A stretch of DNA of 64,000 nt from Oleiagrimonas soli (GTDB lineage: Bacteria > Pseudomonadota > Gammaproteobacteria > Xanthomonadales > Rhodanobacteraceae), in NCBI RefSeq assembly GCF_000761445.1, contig NZ_KN196470.1, positions 2,828,967 to 2,892,966 of the forward strand. The letters run 5' to 3'. Both the position numbers and the translations under genes were made by a program. A model generated the notes under the pieces. It saw only the letters and a list, made by a program, of their open reading frames with translations. It was not told the DNA's origin and did not search any database. Shown here one piece after another: positions 43,921 through 53,389 of the stretch. Each line of letters begins with the position of its first letter. The first letter of the stretch is position 1.

Positions 43921-45741
43921 ATGGCGACTGGCTTTCGCTTGTTACTCATGAGAGGCGCCGCTTTTACAGTGGCGCTTCTTTGCTGCGCGAGTATTTCGAC
44001 GCACGCCGCTCCTCCTGACGAAAGCTCCACGCTTAGCGCCAGACTACTCGCCCAGGCTGAAAGCGCCTCCAAGGACGACCCCTCCCGCTTTGCCGCACTG
44101 CTCAAGCAGATCAACGAAAGCACACTGGAGCTCACGCCAGAGCAAAAACTCCACCTGCAGTATTTAAATACGCTCAGCACGCAGAACTCGGGCCACGATG
44201 CCGAAACCATCAAGAGCTACGAACACATCCTGAGTCAGACCAAGGATCCTTCCCTGAGCGTCAGCATACGCGTGAAGCTGGTCGCGCTGCTCAGAAACAA
44301 CAACCAATATCTGCAGGCATACACAATCGCCAACACGTTGATGGAGGAGTATCCGAACATCACGGATACGGCTCTGCGCCTGAGCGTACTCATGGCCATC
44401 GCTCGCGTGAAAGTGGCGCAACACCAATACGACGATGCCCTGAGCTATACCAAGCAGATGGAAGCACTCGTCAAGACGCACACGAGCACCCCGAGCAGGA
44501 CTCAAGAACGACTTTGCTACGCCAAGGCATTCCAGGCACAAATCCTAGTCTACAAGGGTGACGCGACCGGCCTGGGCGACAGCGAACTGATCGCCTCGAC
44601 ACGAGCGCCCTACGATGAAGCCGTAGACATCTGCCTCCGCACAGGCCTGATTGGTCAAGCCAACGCCCTGCGACTGGACCGTGCAAGCCTGATCAACGAA
44701 TACGAGAGTCCGGCCCGCGCACTGGTCTTCCTTCGCAGCATCGCGCCGAGCATCCGCAAAAGCGGCATACAGCCGCAGATCGCGTCCTTGCATGTGACGT
44801 TCTCCCAGATCTATCTGCGCCTGAACAAACTGGACCTGGCGATCAAATCCGCCCAGGCCGCCGTCGCAGCCGCCAATCCCAAGGGCCATAACTGGATGCT
44901 CGAAGCGGCCTACGAAGTGCTCTACCAGGCCGCCCAAAAGCAAGGCGATTCGGCTACCGCTCTGGCGATGTATCAGAAGTACATCGACCAATACAAAACC
45001 ACGGTGGATGACGCGCAGGCCCAGGCCGTGGCCTATCAAATGGTCAAACAGGACGTGATGGCGAAGAAACTCAAGCTGGAGGAGTTGGGCAAGCAAAACA
45101 AGATTCTGCAACTCCGGCAGTCGCTGGACCGCAAGTCCGCGGAAACCAGCAGGCTGTACATCCTGCTGCTGCTCTTCGTACTCGCCTCCATCGCACTCTG
45201 GGCCTACCGCACCAAGCATTCACAACTGCGCTTCCGGCGCATGGCGCGCGAGGACGATCTCACCGGGGCCTTCAACCGCCAGCATTTTCTGGAGCAGGCC
45301 GAGAGTATTCTGCACCGTCTGCAGAAGACCGATGGCGAGGCGTGTCTTATGATCCTCGACATGGATCACTTCAAGCGCGTAAATGACCAGTATGGCCATG
45401 TTTCCGGCGACACCGTACTCCGTCATGTGACGGGGATTTGCCGCGGTGAACTGCGCGCATCCGACGTCTTCGGCCGCCTCGGCGGCGAGGAGTTCGGCGT
45501 GCTGATGCCCAACTGCACTCCACAGCAGGGCAAGGACATCGGTGATCGCATACGCCATACATTGGTTACCACGCCCGTAGAGGTGCGCGAGGACGAGAGC
45601 CTGACGATCACTACAAGCATCGGACTGACCAGTACACGCAGGTCCGGTTATCAGCTCAAGCGACTGCTGATTCATGCCGATGAAGCGCTGTACGAAGCCA
45701 AGCGCAATGGGCGCAACCAACTGGTGATCCGCTCCACCTGA
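43921..45741 (+). CDS. exported TPR sensor-transmembrane-GGDEF diguanylate cyclase, copy 1
   Basis: The 606-residue protein has a signal peptide (to about residue 28), a helical periplasmic region of about 380 residues with TPR-like repeats (RALVFLRSIAP, YLRLNKLDLAIKSAQAAV, GDSATALAMYQKYIDQYK), a membrane helix near 412-429 and a GGDEF domain from 439. The catalytic motif GGEEF (521-525) is intact and the inhibitory I-site RASD sits five residues before it (512-515), so it should make c-di-GMP and be feedback-inhibited. Start ATG 43921 is preferred to TTG 43915. It begins 26 bases after the peptide gene. Sensing the peptide by the TPR domain is inferred from the pairing. Confidence 0.85.
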   Translation: MATGFRLLLMRGAAFTVALLCCASISTHAAPPDESSTLSARLLAQAESASKDDPSRFAALLKQINESTLELTPEQKLHLQYLNTLSTQNSGHDAETIKSYEHILSQTKDPSLSVSIRVKLVALLRNNNQYLQAYTIANTLMEEYPNITDTALRLSVLMAIARVKVAQHQYDDALSYTKQMEALVKTHTSTPSRTQERLCYAKAFQAQILVYKGDATGLGDSELIASTRAPYDEAVDICLRTGLIGQANALRLDRASLINEYESPARALVFLRSIAPSIRKSGIQPQIASLHVTFSQIYLRLNKLDLAIKSAQAAVAAANPKGHNWMLEAAYEVLYQAAQKQGDSATALAMYQKYIDQYKTTVDDAQAQAVAYQMVKQDVMAKKLKLEELGKQNKILQLRQSLDRKSAETSRLYILLLLFVLASIALWAYRTKHSQLRFRRMAREDDLTGAFNRQHFLEQAESILHRLQKTDGEACLMILDMDHFKRVNDQYGHVSGDTVLRHVTGICRGELRASDVFGRLGGEEFGVLMPNCTPQQGKDIGDRIRHTLVTTPVEVREDESLTITTSIGLTSTRRSGYQLKRLLIHADEALYEAKRNGRNQLVIRST

Positions 45742-45888
45742 AGGAACGCGATCGAACACGCTCCACATGATCATCCTCACCATCTAGCGATGTAGAACCT
45801 CTCACTAACGACAGGTGCCGGCGCGCCGCGAGTTGAAGTATCGTTGGCGACGGGGCAATGCGCTCTTTGGGGAAACGAGGGAATTGCG

Positions 45889-46122
45889 ATGGTGGACACC
45901 ATTGATCTGCTGGAAGTGGTCGGACGAAATGCTTCGCTGCGAAACGGCTCTTCCAGCGAACTCGAACGCACGCTGCAAGTCTTGGCGGCCAGCCATGCGC
46001 TCCGCCGAGCCACAGCGACCGGCGATCTGAGCGGTTTGTATCGCGAGTTGAACGCAGGCACGAACCAAGTTGCACAAAACCCGCCCTCCCCCTCACCGCC
46101 ACCTGCAGCCGATCCGTTCTGA
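45889..46122 (+). CDS. borosin-like precursor peptide 2 (leader domain plus proline-rich tail)
   Basis: The 77-residue peptide starts at ATG 45889 (GAGGGA upstream) with MVDTIDLLEVVGRNASLR, then ELERTLQVLAASHALRRATATGD and the tail NQVAQNPPSPSPPPAADPF. The leader aligns with that of peptide 1 in register (44% identity over the first 66 residues). The tail is shorter, without the long proline run, and ends in a phenylalanine. It lies 147 bases after cyclase 1 and 80 bases before cyclase 2, repeating the peptide-cyclase order. A shared methyltransferase (42617-43471) probably serves both. Confidence 0.72.
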   Translation: MVDTIDLLEVVGRNASLRNGSSSELERTLQVLAASHALRRATATGDLSGLYRELNAGTNQVAQNPPSPSPPPAADPF

Positions 46123-46202
46123 TTCCATGGCCTTCGTTGCCGTCGACGGCCTGGGTTGCGCCACGCGCTGCATGTATCCGCGCAGCAGCTTTTACAGCGA
46201 AT

Positions 46203-48035
46203 ATGCAAGATAAGCGTCTCCCTTCAAAGGTGCACGCGGCTCTTCCCGTGCGCGGACGAACGTGCAAGGGCGTCACCTTTGCATTCGCCATGCTGTTGCT
46301 CTTCCTTGCACCGCAAACCGGACACGCGCCGCCGCAAGAACGGCCGCGGCTGAACGATCTGTTCCGGCAGGCCGAGCAGGACATGTCCACGGACCGGGCC
46401 CAATTCGTTCACTCACTGCAACGTCTGCATACCGACGAGCAGCAGATGACACCGGCTCAACGCCAGCGCCTGCTTTTGCTCGACGCGATCCAATACGACC
46501 AAGCAGGACAAAGCGAACAAGCCACTCGGATGTACAAGAGCATCCTGGCCCGTCCGCTCGACCCGTTGAATAACGTCCGTGCGCGCGCGGCGCTAATCAC
46601 ACTGGACATGCGCGACCGCAAGTATCTCGAAGCCTATTCGATGACCAATACGCTCATCGAAGAACTCCCGAACATCAAGGATCAGCGCGTCAAATCGATG
46701 ATCATCATCGTCATCATCCGGGTGCTGCTGAACAAGAAACAGTACGACGCGGCACTCGAATACATCGACCAGTTGAGCCGCACGGCCACATCATCACGCA
46801 CACATTGCGTAGCTGATGTATTCCGTGGGCAGACACTGATCTATCGCGGAGGAACACTCGCATCCGTGCGGAAGGATTACCAGAAGGCCATCGAAACCTG
46901 TCGTCAGGCGGATATTCCCGGCTTCGCCAACGGCCTTCGCCTGGAATGGGCGGGGCTGATCAACAGCGAAGGTCATCCGGACCGGGCCATCGCCTTTCTG
47001 CGCAGTATTCGAGCCGAGATTTTTCGCACAGATTACCAACCGCACATCGCGGGGTACTACGACGCCCTGACCAGCGCCTATCTGCAACAAGGAAAGTATG
47101 AACTTGCCCGGAAATCAGCGCAGGCTGTACTGGCCGCGAACGATCCCAAAAGTTTCAACTGGACGCTACAGGCCGCTTACAAAGCCCTGCACGAAATCAA
47201 CGAGCATGACGGCAACACCGCAGCCGCTCTGGCGATGTACAAGAAATACATGGAGCAGTACAAGGCTTCCGTGACCGACGCCAAGGCGCAGGCGCTGGCA
47301 TACCAAATCATCCGCCAGGACGTCCTGACCAAGAAGATGAAGCTGGACGAGCTGAACAAGCAGAACAACATCCTGCAGCTGCAGCAGGCGCTAGACCGTA
47401 AGTCCGTCGAGACCAATCGCCTGTACGCTCTGATGTTGCTGCTCGTACTGGTGGTCATCGCGCTCTGGGCTTACCGCACCAAGCACTTGCAGATGCAGTT
47501 CCGCCGTCTGGCTCACTACGACGGACTCACTGGCATCTTCAACCGGCAGCACTTTCTGGACCAAGCCAACCGCGTGCTGCGCCGGCTGCAGCGGACCCGC
47601 CATCCGGCGTGCCTGCTGATTCTGGACATGGATCACTTCAAGCGCATCAACGACCACTACGGCCACATTTCGGGCGACGTGGTGCTCGAATACGTCGCCC
47701 GCGTCTGCCGTGACGAACTGCGTCCACTGGATGTCTTCGGCCGGCTCGGCGGCGAGGAATTCGGCATTCTCATGCCGGGCTGCGATCAGGCGAAAGGCAT
47801 CGAGGTCGGCAACCGTATCCGCCGCGCGCTCGCCTACGCCGCCGTGGAGCTGCATGAAGGCGAGAACATCACCGTCACCGCCAGCGTCGGCCTGACCACC
47901 ACCGAGATGTCCGGCTATGTGCTGCGCGACCTGATGGTCGACGCGGACACCGTCCTGTACGAAGCCAAGCGCAACGGCCGCAATCAGCTCGTCGCGTTCA
48001 CACTCGAACCGGAAGCAACCGCGGCGCCAGCCTGA
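46203..48035 (+). CDS. exported TPR sensor-transmembrane-GGDEF diguanylate cyclase, copy 2
   Basis: The 610-residue paralogue of the preceding cyclase has an export signal ending LFLAPQTGHA, a TPR-rich periplasmic part (GQSEQATRMYKSILARPLDP, NKKQYDAALEYIDQL, GNTAAALAMYKKYMEQYK), a membrane helix and a GGDEF domain from about 434. GGEEF lies at 516-520 with the I-site RPLD five residues before. The region before the membrane (QALDRKSVETNRLYALMLL) matches copy 1 (QSLDRKSAETSRLYILLLL), showing recent duplication. I start it at ATG 46203; TTG 46137 would lengthen the signal oddly. Ends convergent to colS with 30 bases between. Confidence 0.85.
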   Translation: MQDKRLPSKVHAALPVRGRTCKGVTFAFAMLLLFLAPQTGHAPPQERPRLNDLFRQAEQDMSTDRAQFVHSLQRLHTDEQQMTPAQRQRLLLLDAIQYDQAGQSEQATRMYKSILARPLDPLNNVRARAALITLDMRDRKYLEAYSMTNTLIEELPNIKDQRVKSMIIIVIIRVLLNKKQYDAALEYIDQLSRTATSSRTHCVADVFRGQTLIYRGGTLASVRKDYQKAIETCRQADIPGFANGLRLEWAGLINSEGHPDRAIAFLRSIRAEIFRTDYQPHIAGYYDALTSAYLQQGKYELARKSAQAVLAANDPKSFNWTLQAAYKALHEINEHDGNTAAALAMYKKYMEQYKASVTDAKAQALAYQIIRQDVLTKKMKLDELNKQNNILQLQQALDRKSVETNRLYALMLLLVLVVIALWAYRTKHLQMQFRRLAHYDGLTGIFNRQHFLDQANRVLRRLQRTRHPACLLILDMDHFKRINDHYGHISGDVVLEYVARVCRDELRPLDVFGRLGGEEFGILMPGCDQAKGIEVGNRIRRALAYAAVELHEGENITVTASVGLTTTEMSGYVLRDLMVDADTVLYEAKRNGRNQLVAFTLEPEATAAPA

Positions 48036-48065
48036 CCGAATCCGGTTCTGCCGGCGCGGGAAGGA

Positions 48066-49367
48066 TCAACCTGCGCGATTCGCGCGGGGGAACAGCACGG
48101 TCGCGACCACGCCGACCACGTCCTCGCGTGGCCGGATGGCAACGTGCCAGCCGTACAGCTCGCACAGTCGCCGCACGATGGCTAGACCGAGGCCCGCGCC
48201 GCTTCCGGTGGCGCCTTCGCCGCGCGTACCGCGCTGGAACAGCGCATCGGCCTCTTCCGCCTTGATGCCGCGACCGGTGTCCTCGATGACGATGCGATCC
48301 TCGAGGATGCTGACTTCCACCTCGCCGTTCTGGGTGTACTTGATCGCGTTGCCGACCAGGTTCGTCAGCACCACGGCCAGCACCGAAGCCGGCGCGTCGA
48401 CCTTCAGCGGCTGCACGCCACGCAAGCGCAGATCGATCGGCTTGTCGCGCATGTGCGGCCGCTGATTCTCGATCACGTCCTCGGCGACCTTCACGGCATC
48501 GGTGATCTCGCCGAAGGTCGGGCCGCGACGCTCCGCGCGCGACAGCAGCAGCAGGGCCTCGATCATCTCGGTGGCCTGCCGCGAGGAGCGCTCGATGCGC
48601 TTGAGCCGCTCGCGCAGCTTGTCGTTGAGATCCGGCGAGGACTGCAGCAACTCGGTGGTGCTGGAAATCACCGCCAGTGGCGTGCGCAGTTCGTGGCTGA
48701 CGTCGGAATTGAATTCGCGATCGCGCTCGACCAGCGCCGTGAGACGTTCGGAATATTCGTCCAGCGCCTGCGCCAGCTCGCCGACCTCGTCATCGGCCAC
48801 GTGCGGCGCCAGTGGCTCGGCCTTGCCGATGCGTCGGAAATCGCGCAGCCGCGCCGCCAGCTCCGTCACCGGCCGCAGCACGCGTCGCGACAACCACACG
48901 CCCAACGCCAGCGATAACAGGCTGAACAGCACCACGGCCGCAACCAGGCCGATCAGCAGCTGCCGCTTGCCCTGCTCGTCGCGTCCGACGTCGTAGCGGA
49001 TGAAGCCGATCAGGCCGTACTTGCGGCGCACCGCCAGCTTGTAGTGATGGATGCGCCCGTCGGGACCGACTTCGGAGATGTCGTGCACGCCGCTGTCGAG
49101 GTTCTGCCAGGCCAGCGGCATCTTGTAGAGCGTGCGGTCGCTCTTGAACCAGCCTTCCACCAGTCCCGAATGCGCCTGGTAGTTCGGGTTCGCGTGCAGG
49201 CGTTCGATGTTGCTGTCGACGTCGTGCTGCAGGGCGTTGACGACCAGCTGGTCTTCCACCTTGGCACGCACGTACAGCGCGGCCATCGCGAACAGCACCG
49301 ACAGGCCGATGCCGAACAGCGAGAAGGAGACGATCAGGCGAGTGCGCAGCTTACGTCGGGAGCGCAT
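48066..49367 (-). CDS. colS: sensor histidine kinase ColS-like
   Basis: The 433-residue kinase has an N-terminal membrane helix (about 12-30), a short periplasmic domain of about 100 residues, a second helix (LLIGLVAAVVLFSLLSLALGVWL), HAMP, and the kinase core: REFNSDVSHELRTPLAVISS (H-box), LTNLVGNAIKYT (N-box), IEDTGRGI and GAGLGLAIVRRL (G-boxes). Its start lies inside the end of colR (17-base overlap). In relatives ColRS responds to metals such as zinc or iron and supports membrane integrity; that role is transferred by similarity. Confidence 0.85.
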   Translation of the reverse strand: MRSRRKLRTRLIVSFSLFGIGLSVLFAMAALYVRAKVEDQLVVNALQHDVDSNIERLHANPNYQAHSGLVEGWFKSDRTLYKMPLAWQNLDSGVHDISEVGPDGRIHHYKLAVRRKYGLIGFIRYDVGRDEQGKRQLLIGLVAAVVLFSLLSLALGVWLSRRVLRPVTELAARLRDFRRIGKAEPLAPHVADDEVGELAQALDEYSERLTALVERDREFNSDVSHELRTPLAVISSTTELLQSSPDLNDKLRERLKRIERSSRQATEMIEALLLLSRAERRGPTFGEITDAVKVAEDVIENQRPHMRDKPIDLRLRGVQPLKVDAPASVLAVVLTNLVGNAIKYTQNGEVEVSILEDRIVIEDTGRGIKAEEADALFQRGTRGEGATGSGAGLGLAIVRRLCELYGWHVAIRPREDVVGVVATVLFPRANRAG

Positions 49368-50037
49368 CCGGATCGACCATGCGGTACCCAATGCCGTGGC
49401 GGGTGTGGATCAGCGGCTTGTCGAACGGCTTGTCGATCGCCGCGCGCAGTCCGTGGATGTGCACGCGCAGACTGTCGCTGTCGGGCAACTCCTCGCCCCA
49501 GACCTTTTGTTCCAGATCATGCCGCGTGACCACGGACGGACTGGCATCCATCAGCGCCTGCAGCAGTTTCAGACCGATCGGGTTGAGCTGGATCGACGTG
49601 CCGGCGCGAGTCACGGTCAAGGTGTCGAGGTTGTAGGTCAGATCGGCGACCTTGAGCACACGGCTCTGCGGTCCCTTGCCGCGTCGCGCCAGCACTTCCA
49701 GACGCACGCCCAGTTCCTGCAGCGCGAACGGCTTGGTCATGTAGTCGTCGGCGCCGGACTCGAAGCCGGTAATTTTCTGTTCCAGCGCGTCACGCGCGGT
49801 CAGCATCAGGATCGGGGTCTGCTTGTGCGCCTCGTGACGCAGCTTGCGCGCCACTTCCAGGCCGTCCATGCCCGGCAGGGTCAGGTCCAGCACGATGACG
49901 TCGAAGTCGTGCACCACCGCCAGATGCAGTCCGGTCACGCCGTCGCCGGCGAAATCGACGATGTGGTGACGGTCTTCCAGGTAGTCACCGATGTTGGTGG
50001 CCAGATCGTTGTTGTCTTCGATGACCAATACGCGCAT
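49351..50037 (-). CDS. colR: response regulator ColR-like (OmpR family)
   Basis: The 228-residue regulator starts at ATG 50037 (MRVLVIEDNNDL). Receiver features include the acidic pair, phospho-acceptor in VIVLDLTLPG, ILMLTA and DDYMTKPFAL. The winged-helix DNA-binding domain contains LNPIGLKLLQALM, SPSVVTRHDLEQKVWG, PDSDSLRVHIHGLRAAIDKPFDKPL and HGIGYRM, which agrees closely with Pseudomonas ColR as I recall it. It is coupled to colS. Upstream is the terminator of a tRNA transcript, so colRS has its own promoter, not identified. Confidence 0.88.
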   Translation of the reverse strand: MRVLVIEDNNDLATNIGDYLEDRHHIVDFAGDGVTGLHLAVVHDFDVIVLDLTLPGMDGLEVARKLRHEAHKQTPILMLTARDALEQKITGFESGADDYMTKPFALQELGVRLEVLARRGKGPQSRVLKVADLTYNLDTLTVTRAGTSIQLNPIGLKLLQALMDASPSVVTRHDLEQKVWGEELPDSDSLRVHIHGLRAAIDKPFDKPLIHTRHGIGYRMVDPDALPT

Positions 50038-50124
50038 GCGACGTCCTCGGTACAGCGCCGGGCATGACGCCGGCACTTCAAGCTTAACGGGAATCGGGTC
50101 GGACCGGCACACCGCGCAAGAAAA

Positions 50125-50165
50125 GGCCCGGACGGAAGGCTGGGGGAAGTCGCCGCGTCCGGGCC
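50125..50165 (-). terminator. intrinsic terminator upstream of colR
   Basis: Perfect arms GGCCCGGACG and CGTCCGGGCC flank a 21-base loop. On the minus strand the hairpin is followed by TTTTC, so it would end a minus-strand transcript coming from the tRNA-Gly gene. Confidence 0.65.
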
Positions 50166-50330
50166 CAAGTCGCTGCCCCGATCGTCACGGTCGCGAGGGT
50201 GCGGCCTGGGGAAGGCCGGTCGCGGTTCCGTGACAGTTCCTTTCTAGGCGCGCACGCTTTAAACGGCTGTTAACCGTCGGACAGGGAAGCGTTAAGGAGG
50301 TCGGGCACGCCCTCGGTCGAACGGCCGAGG

Positions 50331-50404
50331 TGGAGCGGGTGGCGGGAATCGAACCCGTGTCATCAGCTTGGGAAGCTGAGGTTCTACCATTGAACTACAC
50401 CCGC
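50331..50404 (-). tRNA. tRNA-Gly (anticodon CCC)
   Basis: On the minus strand a full cloverleaf reads GCGGGTG...CACCCGC for the acceptor stem, GTTCAATGGTAGAAC for the D arm, anticodon loop TTCCCAA closed by CAGC/GCTG, and GGGTTCGATTCCC for the T arm; CCA is encoded at 50333-50331. The CCC anticodon and the anticodon-arm sequence AGCTTCCCAAGCT agree with E. coli glyU. It reads the GGG codon. Confidence 0.95.
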
Positions 50405-50681
50405 GCGGATGCAGGACGATTACATCGGTTTTGCTCTCCGCGCGCAAGCCCGCGACGGCGTGGAACGCGAACCGCCACCGCACCAAGCGCAATCGCCTCC
50501 GCTACAATGCGCGCATGGGGCTCCGCCTTTCCGCCCACGGATCGCGATGCGCATCCTGGAGGATGCCGACCGGCTTGCCGGTACGGCGTGCGAGGGCGCT
50601 GCGCGGTCCCCTGCACCATCCGATTCGACAAGGTATTCCGATGTCCATCTCCGCGTCGGTCGCCGCTCCGGAGAGCGCGCG

Positions 50682-51395
50682 ATGACAGGTTCCGATTCGT
50701 CCGGCGATCACAAGGACGCCGAGCGCCGCAGACCGGTGCGCAGCTTCGTGCTGCGCGAGGGACGCATCACGCCGGCGCAGCAGCGCGCCTTCGATGCGCA
50801 CTGGTCGCGCTACGGTCTCGACTACACCGGCCAGCCGCGCGACCTCGACGCCGTGTTCGGCCGTACGGCACCGCGCGTGCTGGAGATCGGCTTCGGCAAC
50901 GGCGAAGCGCTGGCCTGGGCGGCGGAGCATGACCCCGATCGCGACTACATCGGCGTGGAAGTGCATCGACCCGGCGTCGGTCGCCTGATGAATGCGCTGG
51001 CCGAGGCCGAGGCCGGCAACGTGCGCATCTATCGCCATGACGCGGTGGAAGTGCTGCGCAACGAGATTGCCGCCGAGGCGCTGGACGAAGTGCGCATCTG
51101 GTTCCCCGACCCGTGGCCGAAGAAGCGTCACCACAAGCGACGCCTGGTCCAGCCCGCATTCGTCGAGCTGATCGCCAGCCGCGTCCGGCCAGGTGGCCTG
51201 TTGCATCTGGCCACCGACTGGGCCGAGTATGCTGAACACATGCTCGACGTGATGGAGGCCGCTCCGGCATGGCGCAATCAGGAAGGTCCGGGCAAAGTCG
51301 CCGCGCGTCCGGCATGGCGCATCGAAACGCATTTCGAGCGTCGCGGCCTGCGCCTCGGACACGACGTCTGCGACCTGCTCTACCTACGCCAATGA
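50682..51395 (+). CDS. trmB: tRNA (guanine-N7)-methyltransferase
   Basis: The 237-residue enzyme makes m7G46 in tRNA. Signatures are [20 protein letters not shown], the SAM site [55 protein letters not shown] and [19 protein letters not shown] choose ATG 50682 because GGAG lies eight bases upstream and the N-terminus then matches family length; an in-frame ATG at 50547 would add 45 unlikely residues. A TACAAT box at 50503-50508 probably begins its transcript. The leader in between contains no convincing second gene. Confidence 0.95.
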   Translation: MTGSDSSGDHKDAERRRPVRSFVLREGRITPAQQRAFDAHWSRYGLDYTGQPRDLDAVFGRTAPRVLEIGFGNGEALAWAAEHDPDRDYIGVEVHRPGVGRLMNALAEAEAGNVRIYRHDAVEVLRNEIAAEALDEVRIWFPDPWPKKRHHKRRLVQPAFVELIASRVRPGGLLHLATDWAEYAEHMLDVMEAAPAWRNQEGPGKVAARPAWRIETHFERRGLRLGHDVCDLLYLRQ

Positions 51396-51523
51396 GACGC
51401 TCAACGATCACGACCGGATGCGCATCGCGGTGACTGCACTGACCCGACGCCTGCCCTTTCACGCACCCCAGCGTCAGCCCGCCCGCGGCCGACGCTGAAC
51501 GGCCCGCCTCGACGACGCACTCC

Positions 51524-53380
51524 ATGGACAGCACCGCCGCCGGCCTGACCCTCACACCCGACATGATCCTGGTGCTCGGGCTGGTCGCCTTCACCATGAT
51601 CATGCTGGTGCTGGAATGGATTCGTGCCGACATGGTGGCGCTGCTGGTAGTGGTGGTGATCGGCGTCACCGGCCTGATGCCGGCCACGCAGGTGTTCCAG
51701 GGCTTCGCCGGCAATGCGGTGATCGCGATCCTGGCGATCATGATCATGGGCGCGGGCCTGGATCGCGCCGGTGCGCTGTCCAAGGCCGCGGCTTTCGTCA
51801 TGCGCATGTCCGGCGGACGCGAATCGCGCCTGGGCATCGTGATCAACAGCGTGACCAGCCTGTTCAGCGCGATCATTCCGAGTCAGGCGCTGGCGGCGCT
51901 GATGATTCCGGTCAGCAGCCGCCTGTCCGCGCGCACCGGCGTGCCGCTGACGCGCATGCTGCTGCCGATGGCGTTCTGCATCCTCACCGCCACCAACACC
52001 ACGCTGATCGCGAACTCGCCGCTGATCCTGCTCAACGACCTGATCGCGAGCGCCAACCGCAACCTGCCGCCGGGCGCACACACCATCACCCGCTTCAGCC
52101 TGTTCAGCGTGACGCCGATCGGCCTGATCCTCGCCGCGATCGGCATCGCCTATTTCGCGCTGTTCGCCAAGCGTCTGCTGCCGGCACGCGAGGACGACCG
52201 CCAGAAGGTCACGCCCGGCCGCACCGAGAGCTACTTCGCCGAGACCTACGGCATCGTCGGCAACCCGGCCGAACTGACCGTGACGGCCGAGAGCGCCCTG
52301 GTCGGCATGAGCGTGGGCGAGGTGGAGCAGCTGCACGGCGCGCCGCTGATCCTGGCGATGAAGAACGGCAACGAATCGCGCATGGCGCCGCCGGCCGAGG
52401 AGATGATCTGGGTCGGCACCGTGCTCGGCGTGCTCGGCGCGCGCGAGCAGGTCAACGAATTCGCCAACAACCAGCTGTGCCGCGTGTCGCCGCGCATGCG
52501 CCAGCTGGCCGACCTGTTCAACCCGACGCGCGCCGGCATTTCCGAGGCGGTGGTGCCGCCCAGCTCCAGCGTCATCAAGCAGCGCATCGGCGACCTGCAC
52601 CTGCGCAAGCGCTTCGGCATCGCCGTGCTGGCGGTCAATCGCGGCGATCAGGTGTTCCGCGAGGACATCCGCGGCATCAGCCTGCGCGCCGGCGACACCC
52701 TGGTGCTGCACAGTCACTGGAACGACCTGGCGATGATGCAGGCCGACCGCGACCTGGTCGTCATCACCGACGTGCCCAAGGTCGAACAGCGCCCGGGCAA
52801 GCTGTGGCAGGCGCTGGGCTTCTTCCTGCTGGCGATGGGCCTGGCCCTGTTCACCGATCTGGACCTGCCGGTGGCGATGATGAGCGGCGCCATCGGCATG
52901 CTGCTGTCCGGCGTGCTGACCATGGACGAGGCCTACCGCTCGGTGAACTGGAAGACCATCTTCGTCACCGCCTGCCTGATCCCGCTGGGCTGGTCGATGG
53001 ATTCCACCGGCGCCGCCGCCTGGCTGGCGCAGGAAGTGCTGCATTATTCCCACGGCGCGCCGCAGTGGTCGCTGCAGCTGGCGATCGCGGTGCTGACGCT
53101 GCTGTTCTCGCAGGTGATGTCGAACGTCGGCGCGACCGTGATGATGGTGCCCATCGCCATCAGCGTTGCCGTGGCGACCGGCGGCAATCCGGCCGCCTAC
53201 GCGCTCCTCGTGGCGCTGTCCTCGTCCAATACCTTCCTCATCAGCTCCGGCCATCCGGCGCTGATGATGGTGGCCGGTCCCGGCGGCTACCGCTCGCGCG
53301 ACTTCCTTCGCGTGGGCCTGCCGCTGACCGCGCTGATCCTGGTCGCGACGCTGGTCGGCATCAATCTGATGTACCGCTGA
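51524..53380 (+). CDS. SLC13/ArsB-type transporter with TrkA-C domains
   Basis: The 618-residue membrane protein has a first helical block (residues about 12-215, with VVIGVTGLMPATQVFQGFAG, IIPSQALAALMIPVS, LTATNTTLIANSPLILLNDL), two cytosolic TrkA-C-type segments (ELTVTAESALVGMSVGEVEQL, about 250-330, and HLRKRFGIAVLAVNRGDQVF, about 355-400), and a second helical block (about 420-618, with SNVGATVMMVPIAISVA and SSNTFLISSGHPALMMVAGPGGY). This is the fused SLC13/DASS-like family. The substrate may be an organic acid, sulfate or another anion; it cannot be told from the sequence. Confidence 0.85.
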   Translation: MDSTAAGLTLTPDMILVLGLVAFTMIMLVLEWIRADMVALLVVVVIGVTGLMPATQVFQGFAGNAVIAILAIMIMGAGLDRAGALSKAAAFVMRMSGGRESRLGIVINSVTSLFSAIIPSQALAALMIPVSSRLSARTGVPLTRMLLPMAFCILTATNTTLIANSPLILLNDLIASANRNLPPGAHTITRFSLFSVTPIGLILAAIGIAYFALFAKRLLPAREDDRQKVTPGRTESYFAETYGIVGNPAELTVTAESALVGMSVGEVEQLHGAPLILAMKNGNESRMAPPAEEMIWVGTVLGVLGAREQVNEFANNQLCRVSPRMRQLADLFNPTRAGISEAVVPPSSSVIKQRIGDLHLRKRFGIAVLAVNRGDQVFREDIRGISLRAGDTLVLHSHWNDLAMMQADRDLVVITDVPKVEQRPGKLWQALGFFLLAMGLALFTDLDLPVAMMSGAIGMLLSGVLTMDEAYRSVNWKTIFVTACLIPLGWSMDSTGAAAWLAQEVLHYSHGAPQWSLQLAIAVLTLLFSQVMSNVGATVMMVPIAISVAVATGGNPAAYALLVALSSSNTFLISSGHPALMMVAGPGGYRSRDFLRVGLPLTALILVATLVGINLMYR

Positions 53381-53389
53381 CGCGCGGCC

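Noticed and set aside
50431..50685. An 84-codon frame in the trmB leader ending [14 protein letters not shown]
   Set aside because: It is rich in Arg and lacks any family pattern. It probably reads the untranslated leader of trmB.
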